NCBI GenBank assembly: GCA_029717555.1
Contig: JAMDHS010000048.1
Location: 108,873 to 172,872 of the forward strand
Direction of reading: 5' to 3'
Origin: Peribolospora baueri
Taxonomy: Eukaryota > Basidiomycota > Peribolosporomycetes > Peribolosporales > Peribolosporaceae
Length of the DNA stretch: 64,000 nt
Part shown: piece after piece, positions 11,144 to 21,020 of the stretch
Layout: every line of letters begins with the position of its first letter
Numbering within the stretch: position 1 is the stretch's first letter
The notes under the pieces: generated by a model
What the model was told of the DNA's origin: nothing
Database searches by the model: none
Seen by the model: only the letters and a program-made list of their open reading frames with translations
Program-made: the position numbers and the translations under genes

Positions 11144-13293
11144 TCACTCCTTGTCCGTGCCTGTGTAGTGGTGCGAGCCCGGTACCGGCTCCAGCTCTTC
11201 CTCTTCGGCCAGCAGACGCTCCGCCTCCAAAGCCGCAATGCAGCCCGAACCCGCAGAGGTAATGGCTTGGCTGCAGGGACGGAGAAAACGGCGGAACGGA
11301 CCCGTCAGCCGGACCAAGCCCATCCCACCTCACGCTAGGAGGATGGTTCAGACGCTCACCGATACTTTTTGTCCTGCACGTCGCCCGCAGCAAACACGCC
11401 CTTGACGCTCGTCTGCGTCGTGCCAGGCTTGGTGACGATGTACCCGTCCTCGTCGCATTCGATCTGCCCGCGCACGAGGCCGGTGGCGGGCTCGTGTCCG
11501 ATCGCATAGAACAGGCCGTTCACCTCCAAGTCCTTCTCCTCGCCCGTTCGGACATCTTTGATGCCAATGGATCGCAAAAGGTCACCGTCGCCCTTGGCAG
11601 CCGTCGCGACGGTGTTGAAGAGGACGGTCACTTTGGGATGGTTGAGCAAGCGCTTGGCCATGATCTTGGACGCCCGGAGCTCTGCCGGGAGGCGACCGCG
11701 AGAACGTAGGAAATTCGAGACCGAAGGAAGAGGGAAGAGAAAACGTCAGCACCGTGCACGACTACAACTACAAACCCGAAAGGTGAGCACCCTCCAGAGC
11801 GACAGGAACGAAACTCACCTCCTCGGCGCACGAGCACGTAAACGTGGCTAGCGTACTTGGTCAGATACGTCGCCTCCTCGGCGGCAGAGTCTCCACCACC
11901 GATGACTGCCAACGGCTTGTTCCTGAAAATGGGCACCGCACCGTCGCACACGGCGCAAGCGGAGATGCCGCTCTGCCAGTACGTCTCCTCTCCTGGTAGG
12001 TTCATCCGCTTGGCCGAGGCGCCCGTGGCAATAATCACCGTGTCCGCCAATTCCGGAGCCTCATCCTCCCTCCCCTCACGCCAGTACTTGAAAGGCCGCT
12101 CAGAGAGGTCAAGTTTGGACACCGTCTCGGTGAAAATCTTGGTGCCGAACCGCTCCGACTGAGCTCGGAATTTGTCCATGATATCCGGTCCCCTGATGCC
12201 TTCCGGGAAACCTGGATGCGGAGTCAAGGCGTCAGCAAGCTTCTTGACAGCAAAAAGCGATTCGCTTCCGAGAGGCAGCCGCTGAGGACGCTCTAACGCC
12301 GAACATCGCTCTCCCACTGATGCGACATACCCTGGGGCCTCACCAGCCGACAACCACACTCCCCCAAACACTCGCATCCCTTTCCTTTCTTTCCCTCTCC
12401 CAGAGCTATGATTTAGGATGCTCACCGGGAAAGTTTTCGACATCAGTAGTCGTGGTCAGTTGCCCTCCTGGCGCGAAGCCATTAGCGAGCATGCCCTGAG
12501 GGGGAGCGGGGGAAGAGAAGCGAGCGCAAACGCAGAGCATCTACATCAGCTGCTCTCGAGAGAAAGTTTGTACGTGCGCCAATGCGCTCTTTTTTCACAT
12601 GAAAGTCCTCTATTCACCTCAAAAAGAACGGGCTCGAGGTTAGCTCGCGCAAGGTAAATTGCGGCGGTGTGGCCGGCGGGACCAGAGCCAATGATCACCT
12701 GCGAGAGGGGCGAAAGCGAGAGTCGGAGGGTCAGTTGTGGCACGGGAGGAGGAAGATGACCTCCCGCATATCACGAGCGTCCAGGAGCGGGCGGAAATGC
12801 TTTGAACAGAGGCGATACTCACCACCTTGTGCCTGATAGGCTGCTTCACATCACCGTTCGGTACGGGTGCCATCTTGTTCTCGCTGTCACTGCTTCTAGC
12901 GTTCTGTTGATCGGTGTCCGGCGAAGATGTCGAAAACAGTGCGGCGTTGCCTAGTGCAACGGTGGCAACGGTTCGGAAGGCAAAGGAAGGGGCGGATGCG
13001 GGGCGGAAGGACGCTCGCGAGGAGAAGGGGAACGACGACGCTGGAGCAGAGCCGGCGGTAAGGAGAGCAAAGGGAAGATGAGTTCGCAGTCCCGGTCGTA
13101 CGAGGGGGGTTGCGAAGGAGCGAGTGGCGAGAGGAAACAGGATGGCGGAGGGATGGAGACGTGGAAGTGGGCGAAGACTGAAGCGATGCAAGCCTGCGCT
13201 GCCTCCTCCTTGTATGTTGTGTATCCGAAAGGCGTTGGTGGCGATGGTGGTGGTGATGGCGATGGTGGACGAAGCGGACACTGCACGTCGCAT
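11144..13293 (-). CDS. TRR1: Thioredoxin reductase (low-molecular-weight, NADPH-dependent)
   Basis: Flavoenzyme that reduces thioredoxin with NADPH. Exons read in order are the leader plus [37 protein letters not shown] (FAD site); [13 protein letters not shown]...VENFP; and a long exon from [18 protein letters not shown] through the redox-active [10 protein letters not shown] (Cys-Ala-Val-Cys) and NADPH motif [14 protein letters not shown]. Then come [13 protein letters not shown]...[14 protein letters not shown] and the terminal [20 protein letters not shown], with stop at 11146-11144. The cytosolic-type start is the Met at 12873 (MAPVPNG). The same frame stays open upstream to a Met at 13293 ([20 protein letters not shown]) and beyond, adding about 140 Ser/Arg/Pro-rich residues with few acids. 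One gene may therefore make mitochondrial and cytosolic forms by alternative starts. Enzyme identity is secure; the extended start is inference. Confidence 0.93.
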
Positions 13294-13792
13294 GGAAATG
13301 GAGGAAGCCTGTCGAAGGAATCCATCATCCAACCACTCCGGCCGGTCCGGTCGTCGTCCCGTTGCGCGGAGACGCCCGTCGGACTTAACGGAGCAGAGCA
13401 CCCCATAACCCTACTCTTGCGCCTCACCGTTGCCCGACAGCTTGCCGATACGCCCTTCCGGGTTTCACATGTATTGGGACGACGGCGACCCGCTGCTCTC
13501 CACTCCACGCGCCAGCCTCGTCGGATCAAGAAGTCGGAAAGACCTTTTTCGCGGCGCTCGCTGTGACGCAACAAACAAACAGGAGCCGGGGCTCCTCTCC
13601 TCGCCTTGCCAGCCAGGAACAAGTAAGTGATCGCTCAGGGCACGCCGCCCACACGCGCGCCGGGTTTGTCAGCGAGAGAACGACCAGCCATGCGCACTCA
13701 CCGCCCGCCAGCGGACGTTGACGAAGAGCGACGACATCATATCAAAAGCGAATCGCCTCGTCGGACGACGATCGAACTAACATACTGCACCA
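13294..13792. promoter_or_regulatory. Shared upstream region, thioredoxin reductase (-) and membrane protein (+)
   Basis: About 500 bp between two divergent starts, so it should contain both promoters. If the reductase starts at 12873 the region is longer. No specific factor site is claimed. Confidence 0.45.
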
Positions 13793-14607
13793 ATGACCAG
13801 CGCAAGTCTCGCCACGGCCTCCGAAGCAGAGCGCGACGCCATTTCCCGAGACCGAGAAGAGCAGCTCCTACGCGCGGCCGTCAGAATGAACACCGTCATC
13901 GTCACCCCTCCTGGAGACCCGCGCACCGAACTTGAGGGGCGACATCTCGTTGATCCTGATTTGGAGGCCGGAGCGAGGGGGTTGAGAAAGGACGTCTTCC
14001 CTTCTGAGCCCCCGCCGCCGCTGTCGCCGCCATCCGGACTCGGGGCGGGCGAAGAAGGAGCAGAGGCCGGTTCGTCGTCACCCCCCTCAAAAAGAAAGGC
14101 GACCTCAGCCGCGCGGCTGGTGGTCGACCCCATCCACCCGCCTTCCTTTCCTCCTCTTCGAGGCTACATGGGACGGATCCCCCCACCCCCTCCCCTTCCC
14201 CCTCCTCGAACCTCATTCTCTCCAGCACCCGGAGGGCCCGCGGGAGCCAGTGGCGGCATAGCCGGGTATCCAAGCGCACCGGTAGGGCCAATGACGGAGG
14301 AATGTTGGGACAGGGTAGCGCGACGTGCGGCAAGGAGGAGATTTTTCAAGGCCTTCCTTTGGGCCGTCGCCATTTACGTCCTCGCTTGCTTCGCTGGAGG
14401 AGGGTTCCCGGCCCTGACACGGATGAAGGTGAGTGCCCGTCCATCACTGGCCCGTGCCGAACAGGAAGAGGAAAGGTTCTCGCTGCAAGCCAGTCCTATT
14501 TTGAAAGGAAGGAGAAGGGGTGTTTAATCGTGCCGCCGCATTCCCCATCGCGAAGAATCCACCATCAGGATCTCCCCAACCTCACTACCCACACGTCGCC
14601 CGCGTAA
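13793..14607 (+). CDS. Small single-pass membrane protein, function unknown
   Basis: Starts MTSASLATASEAERDAISRD. The N-terminal half is acidic and Pro-rich (PSEPPPPLSPPSG, then IPPPPPLPPP). Near residues 165-205 it has a basic patch RRAARRRFFKAF followed by a hydrophobic helix LWAVAIYVLACFAGG. This looks like a tail-anchor or signal-anchor with the Pro-rich region in the cytosol. A donor GTGAGT at 14429 follows GFPALTRMK. Continuing through it gives a stop at 14525-14527; splicing to the acceptor at 14570 adds only DLPNLTTHTSPA and a stop at 14605-14607. Both ends are possible. No known domain recognised. Confidence 0.55.
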
Positions 14608-15552
14608 CCCCAGCGACAGCACGAGGACAGTCATCCGACAGGAGGTATTGAGGCATTGACCGTTGTCGTTCTCTGGTGAGCTGACTCAAGACCAGGGACA
14701 AGGTAATTTGTAGGGTGGGAGTGATGATCGTCTGCTCAGGCCGACATCAGGGCCAGCTAACGCGGCTTCCAACGCGCACCTGCTTTCTTGGAGGCCTGCA
14801 GCGGGCACGTAGCGTTGACTGCGTAGGCCTACGGCTTGGCACTGGTCACCATTTGCCACCGCCGTTACATATCCCTTACTCTTGGTGTTCGATCTCTCAG
14901 CAGTCCTCGATGTCACGGGTGAGAGACCGTGGCATCCGAAATGCCTCCCTCGGTGGGCGATGGGGGAATGCTGGCGTCCTTCGCGCAGATACGTGCGGGA
15001 GGGGGGGAGGGACGAAAATTTCTTCATACGTGTGCTTCGATACCGAGAAGAAGAGTGCAAAGCAGTCTTTGTCTCAGCACAACTGTCTCGCCACCATCAT
15101 TGGCCCGTGCGTAATAAGGAGTCTGCGCTGCGGTGCTTCCCGTCCGACCTAACTTCCGTCGTCGCGCGTTCGCGCCTTCCACCGCCAAAGCTCGTAGCGC
15201 TCATCTCGAATGTCCCGAAGCAGCGGCGTCAGCGTCAGCGTGCTGCCTCGCTACCGAGAGTGGACAAAGCTGCCGTAGTCTAGGTTAGGACAGCTGACGT
15301 GCCCGACACCGTCACTAGCGTGCGCAGGCGTCCACACGCCGACCGTGTCCAATTTGACCACCGGAGCTGGTCTTCCTCCATTCCTCATATCTTCCTCCTC
15401 CTTCAGATCTTCCAACCGCTGTGAACAACCTTCTTGACCCTCCTTTCTGTGTTTCATACCACATCCCATATCCCCCATATCTCAGAGACACTCGTTGCTC
15501 CTTTCTTTTCATTTGTCTACTTTCTCCCTACCAGAGTTCGACACTTTGAACC
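14608..15552. other. Intergenic region before the 873-codon gene
   Basis: No supported gene. The last 150 bp (15390-15552) is CT-rich with CTTCCTCC and CATATCCCCCATATC words, as in a fungal 5' UTR or core promoter. Confidence 0.45.
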
Positions 15553-18174
15553 ATGGCAGCTCTCAGCCCTCCCCGACCTTCAGTCCCCGTCAAGCCTCAC
15601 TACCCGGGCTCCGGACCTCGGGCCAGCAGCAAGAGCGCCACACAGGCTGAACAAAGGTCTGGCCCCTTTGCCTTCTGGTCGGGCAAGCGAAAGGAGCAGG
15701 CGGAGGTCGGTTTGAACTGGATCGCTTTCCTGATCCCGTATTTCGTGGCTAAATGCTCCTTCTTTCTGCTTTCCTTGCTTCCTGCCACCGGTACTGCCCG
15801 CGCTCAGAAGACTCCGTCCCGTCCTATTCCAGGGTTCAAACCTCGTCGAGCCATCGACCCAGTTGTGCACCTCTCCACTCGTCCTCCACCAGCCGGGCCA
15901 CCTCCTACCTCGCACCAGAGCACCTTTCCGAAACCAAGCGCTCTCTCTCATATTTTTAGCATTTTTGCCACGCCAAAGCGGGGAAGTAAACCCGTCGGCA
16001 AGTCTGGTCGCCGTTCAGAGGCCAAACATGTCAACGAGGCCGATACAGGGCGCGTGGCGGTCATTGCGAAAGAGGTCGTGCCGAATGGGACAACCCGGCG
16101 TCGACCCAGGGCCAACTCTGCACCAGCTGCTACTCGCGGATATGTGAAGAAAGTCAGCGAGAATCACCTGTCTCCGCTACCGGTACCTTCACTTTCTGTC
16201 ACGTCAGCTCAAGGAGAAGGTCGATCGTCCGTTTCTCGCCCTCGGCACCCTTCTTTCCCTCGTCCACACATACCCTCCCTCGCCGTCCATACTCGGACGC
16301 CCAAAGTCTCCCTCGCTCGTGCGACTAAATCAGCAACGTCCCGTTTCCTCCACTTGCATCATCGCGATGCGGACTCGCGACGAGGAGGAGGTCTCTGGGG
16401 AACGAGGCAGAAGCACAGCAGCGTTGACAGCTTTATGTGTAAGGGCATCGAGAGGGGGTTCAAATCCCCCGACCGCGCCGGATGGAGCTACGGACCCGCC
16501 GCGCGCTCTAATGGAATCGGGATTTCCGGCCAGACCAACCACGTCGAGAAGCGCCTGCCGCGGTGCGCTCAAGGCACTCTTTTTCCTGGCAAGGCAACCG
16601 AAGCCGCTACCCGTCCACGACTGCCATCGACTGCCAATGCATCGGCGCCAGGACGTGACGTGCAAAAGGATCGCGCGCCGTCCCTGGCGTCCTCGCGCAC
16701 TCTACAGGAGCATCCTGCTCAAGTCTTCATCTCAAGGGTGCCGTCGTCGTCCGAGCGCATACATGCTCGAGAGACCCAAGAAAGCCAGAGCTTTCCCCAG
16801 GTCCATCGTGCTTCCATTCCGAGCTCGACCTTGCCAGATTCGCTTTCTCGGATGGTGACCACGGCGAGCCCCGGCGCGCGCCCCACCAATCACCGCCGGG
16901 GCGGCCGTCACGTCACGGCGGGCGAGTTGGCTGTCTTAGGACTCGTCCCCTCCTCTCCCAGGCCGTCGTCCCGCTTTCGCTCTTCGTCGCCTGCTTGTCT
17001 CTCGCCGGCGAAGTTGAACTCCGGCTCCAACGTTCCGCCACCCGTAGACTTCACAGTGAAGAAGGAGCAATGCACGCCTCCTAGTCGCGCCTGTAGGGAG
17101 CGGCGTGTCCGTGAGAAGAAGAGAGCAGGAGTAATCCTCTCCGGCCTAGGTATCCACGGAATCCCTCTCGAGGCCCTCGCCGACACGCACATGGGCACCC
17201 GGCACGGTCAGGTCTATCCGAAAGGCCGTACGTCGCTTGCTGTTTTGGAACGGAGCTACGAGGCCGACGGTCGGACGGAACGAGCACACAGGACCTTCCG
17301 AAACGAGGGCTGTACGGGTAACGCCTCTCGATTTTCTGCGGTCCTCCATCCTCATCCATCCCATTTCCAACGTCCTCCCCCTTCGTCTTCGCTATCCGGG
17401 ACGTCTGCACGTTCCCAGTGCTCCGGCACGAGCGGCACCTCGGACCTGGCTCCTTCGCGCCCCTCATCCTCATCCTCATCCTCAGAAACTCTCGTCTCTG
17501 CGCTTAGCTCGTCGGACAGTTGCTCCACAGCGCCGTCATCGGTCGAGGCGTCGTCTCGACACGTAGACGTCGCCGTCGCCGTCGCTGGCGCCGTCGCGTC
17601 TCGCGAGAGTAAGAGTGGACAGGGGACGGCGCGCCCGTTGAGGAAGATTGCTTCAGTAGAAGGCGGTGTGGGGTCGCTCGGGTCCGCCATCCAGCCGTAC
17701 TGTCCGCTCGACGAGGGGGGAGCTAGCACGCTTGAAAAGGTCGCCGAAGATGGACGAATTGGACGATCCAGCTCCTCACGTCTGAGGAGAGGCGCACTCA
17801 CTGTGCGGCCGCCTCATGACCAGCACCCGCCACCAGCTCCAAAGATCCCGCAAGGGCCTCTCCCTGGCCGGAGGGACCGTTCGCACTCGCCAGCCTCGGT
17901 AGCGGACGGGCCCACTCGTCCACCTTGTGCTCAGCACGCACATCCGTATCGTCACCGTCGCGCAGACCGACAGCGAGGTGTAGTCGAGGAGCGCTACGAA
18001 GACGACGGCGACACCGGTGACCGGCGCCACCATGACGTCGATCGAACGACGAGGGCGAGAATGAGGAAGTTGCAACAAGTCGATCAGGGTCCTTGCGGAA
18101 AGAGGAGGCATGGACAGCTCATCTTTGAGCCTGGCGGAGAAAGTGTTCTCGCTTGTGCTGGTGATCGAGGGTAA
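15553..18174 (+). CDS. Long Ser/Pro/Arg-rich, probably disordered protein, function unknown
   Basis: An 873-codon frame from MAALSPPRPSVPVKP to TAA at 18172-18174, after a CT-rich leader. It is rich in Ser, Pro, Arg and His with no recognisable domain. The only hydrophobic segment (IAFLIPYFVAKCSFFLLSLL, around residues 57-77) is probably not protein. It sits between a donor-like GTCGGTTTG after AGGCGGAG and an acceptor GCGCTCAG before AAGACTCCG, and removal keeps the frame (...KRKEQAE then KTPSRPIPGF...). This is therefore likely an in-frame intron of about 108 nt. Alternatively the segment is a real membrane helix. A poly-Ser run lies near 17467-17490. The last 130 codons are very basic and His-rich and may include another unseen intron or frame change. 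Confidence 0.55.
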   Translation: MAALSPPRPSVPVKPHYPGSGPRASSKSATQAEQRSGPFAFWSGKRKEQAEVGLNWIAFLIPYFVAKCSFFLLSLLPATGTARAQKTPSRPIPGFKPRRAIDPVVHLSTRPPPAGPPPTSHQSTFPKPSALSHIFSIFATPKRGSKPVGKSGRRSEAKHVNEADTGRVAVIAKEVVPNGTTRRRPRANSAPAATRGYVKKVSENHLSPLPVPSLSVTSAQGEGRSSVSRPRHPSFPRPHIPSLAVHTRTPKVSLARATKSATSRFLHLHHRDADSRRGGGLWGTRQKHSSVDSFMCKGIERGFKSPDRAGWSYGPAARSNGIGISGQTNHVEKRLPRCAQGTLFPGKATEAATRPRLPSTANASAPGRDVQKDRAPSLASSRTLQEHPAQVFISRVPSSSERIHARETQESQSFPQVHRASIPSSTLPDSLSRMVTTASPGARPTNHRRGGRHVTAGELAVLGLVPSSPRPSSRFRSSSPACLSPAKLNSGSNVPPPVDFTVKKEQCTPPSRACRERRVREKKRAGVILSGLGIHGIPLEALADTHMGTRHGQVYPKGRTSLAVLERSYEADGRTERAHRTFRNEGCTGNASRFSAVLHPHPSHFQRPPPSSSLSGTSARSQCSGTSGTSDLAPSRPSSSSSSSETLVSALSSSDSCSTAPSSVEASSRHVDVAVAVAGAVASRESKSGQGTARPLRKIASVEGGVGSLGSAIQPYCPLDEGGASTLEKVAEDGRIGRSSSSRLRRGALTVRPPHDQHPPPAPKIPQGPLPGRRDRSHSPASVADGPTRPPCAQHAHPYRHRRADRQRGVVEERYEDDGDTGDRRHHDVDRTTRARMRKLQQVDQGPCGKRRHGQLIFEPGGESVLACAGDRG

Positions 18175-18827
18175 CGGCGCAGGAACGGAATGAGTGGATG
18201 CAAAGTGACGTGCAGTAGACTAGGATGACTTGGCTCTGACGGGATCACTGGATTCGGACGACACTGCGTAGACCTTCGCCGTTGCCGTCCGTGTTGCCGT
18301 GGTTGTTGCCAGTCGTTGCCAGTCGTTGCCGGTCATCTCCATTCGTCGCCAGTCGTCGCCAACGTCGCGGCCGCCGTTGTCGTCATCACGCTGCTGTTCT
18401 GCTGTCCGCTGCGACTCGGCGCCGCGACTTAACCTCCTTCTCTTCTCTTCTCTTCTCTTCTCCGTCCACCTGACGCAGTGCTGCGGCCTGGCTGCCGCGC
18501 CGAGACGGACAGCTGGGATGGCATGATTCATTACAGTAGCTAGGAACGCGGCGAGCCAAGACAGGAACGCAACGGGACAAGACGACAACGAACGTGTCTG
18601 GTCAGCCTGTGGGGCTGTGTGTAGTCTGTGTTGTATCGCCAAGGTCCGCGTCGCCTCGCCGCTCTTCTTCTCCCCCGCTCTTTCCCTCCGATCTTCAAAA
18701 TTACCGCTGCCCACCCAAGCCGCTGTCCGTCGTCGCCGATACCCTCATATACCCTCTCTCGCCACATGCCACCCCCCGATCGCTCCCGGCCTTCCACCTC
18801 TCATCCACGACCGGAACGCGCACCGAC
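18175..18827. other. Intergenic region with short tandem repeats
   Basis: Between two plus-strand genes. It holds about three copies of a GTTGCCAGTC decamer (18303-18333) with degenerate continuation to 18363, and a TTCTC repeat at 18437-18462. No gene supported; the end near 18800 serves as promoter/5' UTR for the next gene. Confidence 0.6.
18437..18462. repeat. (TTCTC)n microsatellite
   Basis: About five tandem TTCTC units in the promoter-side intergenic region. Confidence 0.85.
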
Positions 18828-20384
18828 ATGCGCCTCCTCAGCCCTTCACCTGACAATCAGACCTGGCTCTACTATGGGTGCCCCTACACCGTGAGGTGGT
18901 CTGGCGGGGTGAGCGGCCTCCCACGTCTCTCCCTCTCTTTCCTTCCTTCGCTCTCGTCTCCTCCCGGCGAGAGACGAGACGTAACGTCCCTTCCTTTACG
19001 AATCGCTTGGGAGGCGAAGAGCCCTCTATTCGTCCGTTGACCAGCGCTACCCTCCGTTTTCGCTGCCTCCTTCCGTCTCTTCTACCTCTCGCACCTTCCC
19101 AGGTCCCCCCCTTCAGAGCGACCTATACCCTCTTGACCTCACAAGGCATACTTAACACCTCGTTGCCGACGGCCTCCTTCTTCTCCCTCCCGCAAGACGC
19201 AGGAAAGGTCACATTCACCGATCCCAACAACCCCACCGTGCCACCTACGACATCCTCTTCTCCCTCTTCTTCTGGTCAGATCGATGCGGCGGACTCTGGC
19301 TCGTCTTATGGATTCGAGTGGCTCGTCGGCCTCAATCCTGGCACGCAGCTCGTCATCAATGTTAAGGGCGCCGGAGTGCTCAACGGTGAGCGTGTCAGAC
19401 CACCTATCCTACGGCATGGTGCCGCTACCCTTTTCACTTCTAACAGCTCACTTGCCGCATCTTTGCCATTCGTGCCGCCCCAGGTACCTCGAACGAATCC
19501 TTTCTCGTCCCGCCCGACCAGCCCACCCAGGTCCTCACCGTCCGAGTTCCCTACGGCAGGTGTCCCGCCACCATGTGAGTCTCCAGTCGTCTCCTCCGAC
19601 CCCTGCCATATTTCTTCCGCCTTTGGCTTCCTTTGTTTCCCGCGGGAACACCCAGTCTCCATGAGTATGGACATGTCGCGTCACGTCGAGTCGAGTTGCG
19701 TCGCCTTGACCGGGACATGCTTTTTCCTTCTTCCGTCCCCTGTCGCGCAGCACGAGCAACCTCACAGGCAAGGTCTTCTCCATCGTCTTCGCCGGCGTCG
19801 CTTTCGTCTTCGTCCTCCTTGCATCAATACAAGCTTACTGGGCCGGACGACGGCGGCATCCCTGCCTCCCGCGCGCACACCGGGTCTATGTCCGACATTG
19901 CCCTTCCGATCGCTTAAGGAGGCTTGCCTCCTCGTTCACGGCCTTGGGCCCTGGAAGCAGACGGTCCAGATGGGACGAAGCGGGCAGTAGTCTCTACGCC
20001 AACGACGGAAAACTCGCCGGAGACAGGAAGCGGGACGCGTCTTCTTTCTCCTCCTCGCCTCTTCGCATGCCCGTATCGAACGCGGAGCCAGTCGCCGTCG
20101 CCATCGGCGGAGAGTACGTCGGCGTACAAGAAGACCCCTCCGCTGCTGCTCCTGCTCCGGAAAGCCAGACGCATCGCATACCGACGACGGTCGGGTCGAC
20201 CGTGCTCGCGTCGCCGCCGTCTCTGTCGTCGGCTTCGTTGTCCGCGGGCTCGCGTTCGTCCCAGTTCGCCAATTTTAGCAGGCCGAACTATGGGCTTGGG
20301 GTTGTCATGGATGGGGAGGAGGAGGAGAATGGAAAGGAGAATATGGAGGTCGAGGGTGAGAAGTTGGCAGGCAGTGGGTATTGA
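18828..20384 (+). CDS. Single-pass surface protein with extracellular beta-type domain
   Basis: Exons 18828-18908, 19103-19385, 19484-19574 and 19751-20384 close in phase to 362 aa. The N-terminal region (PYTVRWSGG|VPPFRATYTLL) resembles the WSGGxPP domain of fungal Ser/Thr-rich cell-surface proteins. It is followed by N-glycosylation sequons (NTS, NES, NLT) and a Cys-containing TVRVPYGRCPAT. A hydrophobic helix VFSIVFAGVAFVFVLLASIQ precedes a basic stop-transfer AGRRRH and a long Ser-rich cytosolic tail, so topology should be outside-to-inside. No classical signal peptide is visible at this start; an upstream exon carrying one may have been missed. The upstream frame is open from 18594 but Pro/Ser-rich. 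A sensor or wall-linked role is possible but not demonstrated. Confidence 0.75.
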
Positions 20385-21020
20385 AGGAGATCTGGCCTCG
20401 GGCCTCGGACTCGAGTTCATGGACGTCGGAGACAATGGAAGGCAATCGCGAGCGGCAGAGCGGCAGCAAGGCGATCGTTTTGCTTGCGGTGATTCTTGGC
20501 CGCCACCGTCTCGGGTTTACGTCGCACATCGGTCATCGTGCGACGCCGATCCTCCGTTGCCTCCCCTAACCACAATATCCTCGTGTTTCTAGCCCCGCCC
20601 CTCCCTCTTCCCCGCCGCCTTTTCCATCTCCCTCATCTCCCATCTTTTCCCTTCGCTGTAACCTAAGTCTCAGACTTCGCTCGTTTCGTTTCGCAACCCG
20701 TGTTCCCTCCAGTCCCTACCGTCGGTCCGTTCGTTTTATCTTCCCCTCCTATATTCCAAACTGTACTCGATCGCCTTTCACCCGTCTCCGTCACCAATCC
20801 GTTCGATAGGAAGCTGTACTATACCGTTTCAGGGCATCCTCCTGTGAACCGCCTGAATCATCAAATCGAGGGTCCGACCGGCGACGGCTCTCATCAGATT
20901 CGCCTGTCTTCGTTCGTCGACACTGCCGATGCGCCTCTGTGGACACGTGAATTAGCCCACTTCTGATGGGCCGAACAAAGAGACGAGCGGATGGGCCGAC
21001 GAACGCTCGCGTTGGCGTTG
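20385..21020. other. Convergent intergenic region
   Basis: Lies between the 3' ends of the surface-protein gene (+) and GCD7 (-). A CT-rich stretch runs from 20590 to 20660. An 88-codon plus frame at 20700-20966 has ordinary composition but no start context, partner exon or recognised family, so I do not call it. Confidence 0.5.

Noticed and set aside
12951-13622. Long minus-strand Pro/Ser-rich frame over the thioredoxin reductase leader
   Set aside because: It is a different frame of the same DNA as the reductase leader and lacks independent support.
16436-16485. Perfect T-arm-like hairpin GGGGG-TTCAAAT-CCCCC suggesting a tRNA
   Set aside because: No A-box, no anticodon stem and no matching acceptor strand upstream; CGCGATG does not pair with GACCGCG. 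It lies inside a long open frame and is probably coincidence.
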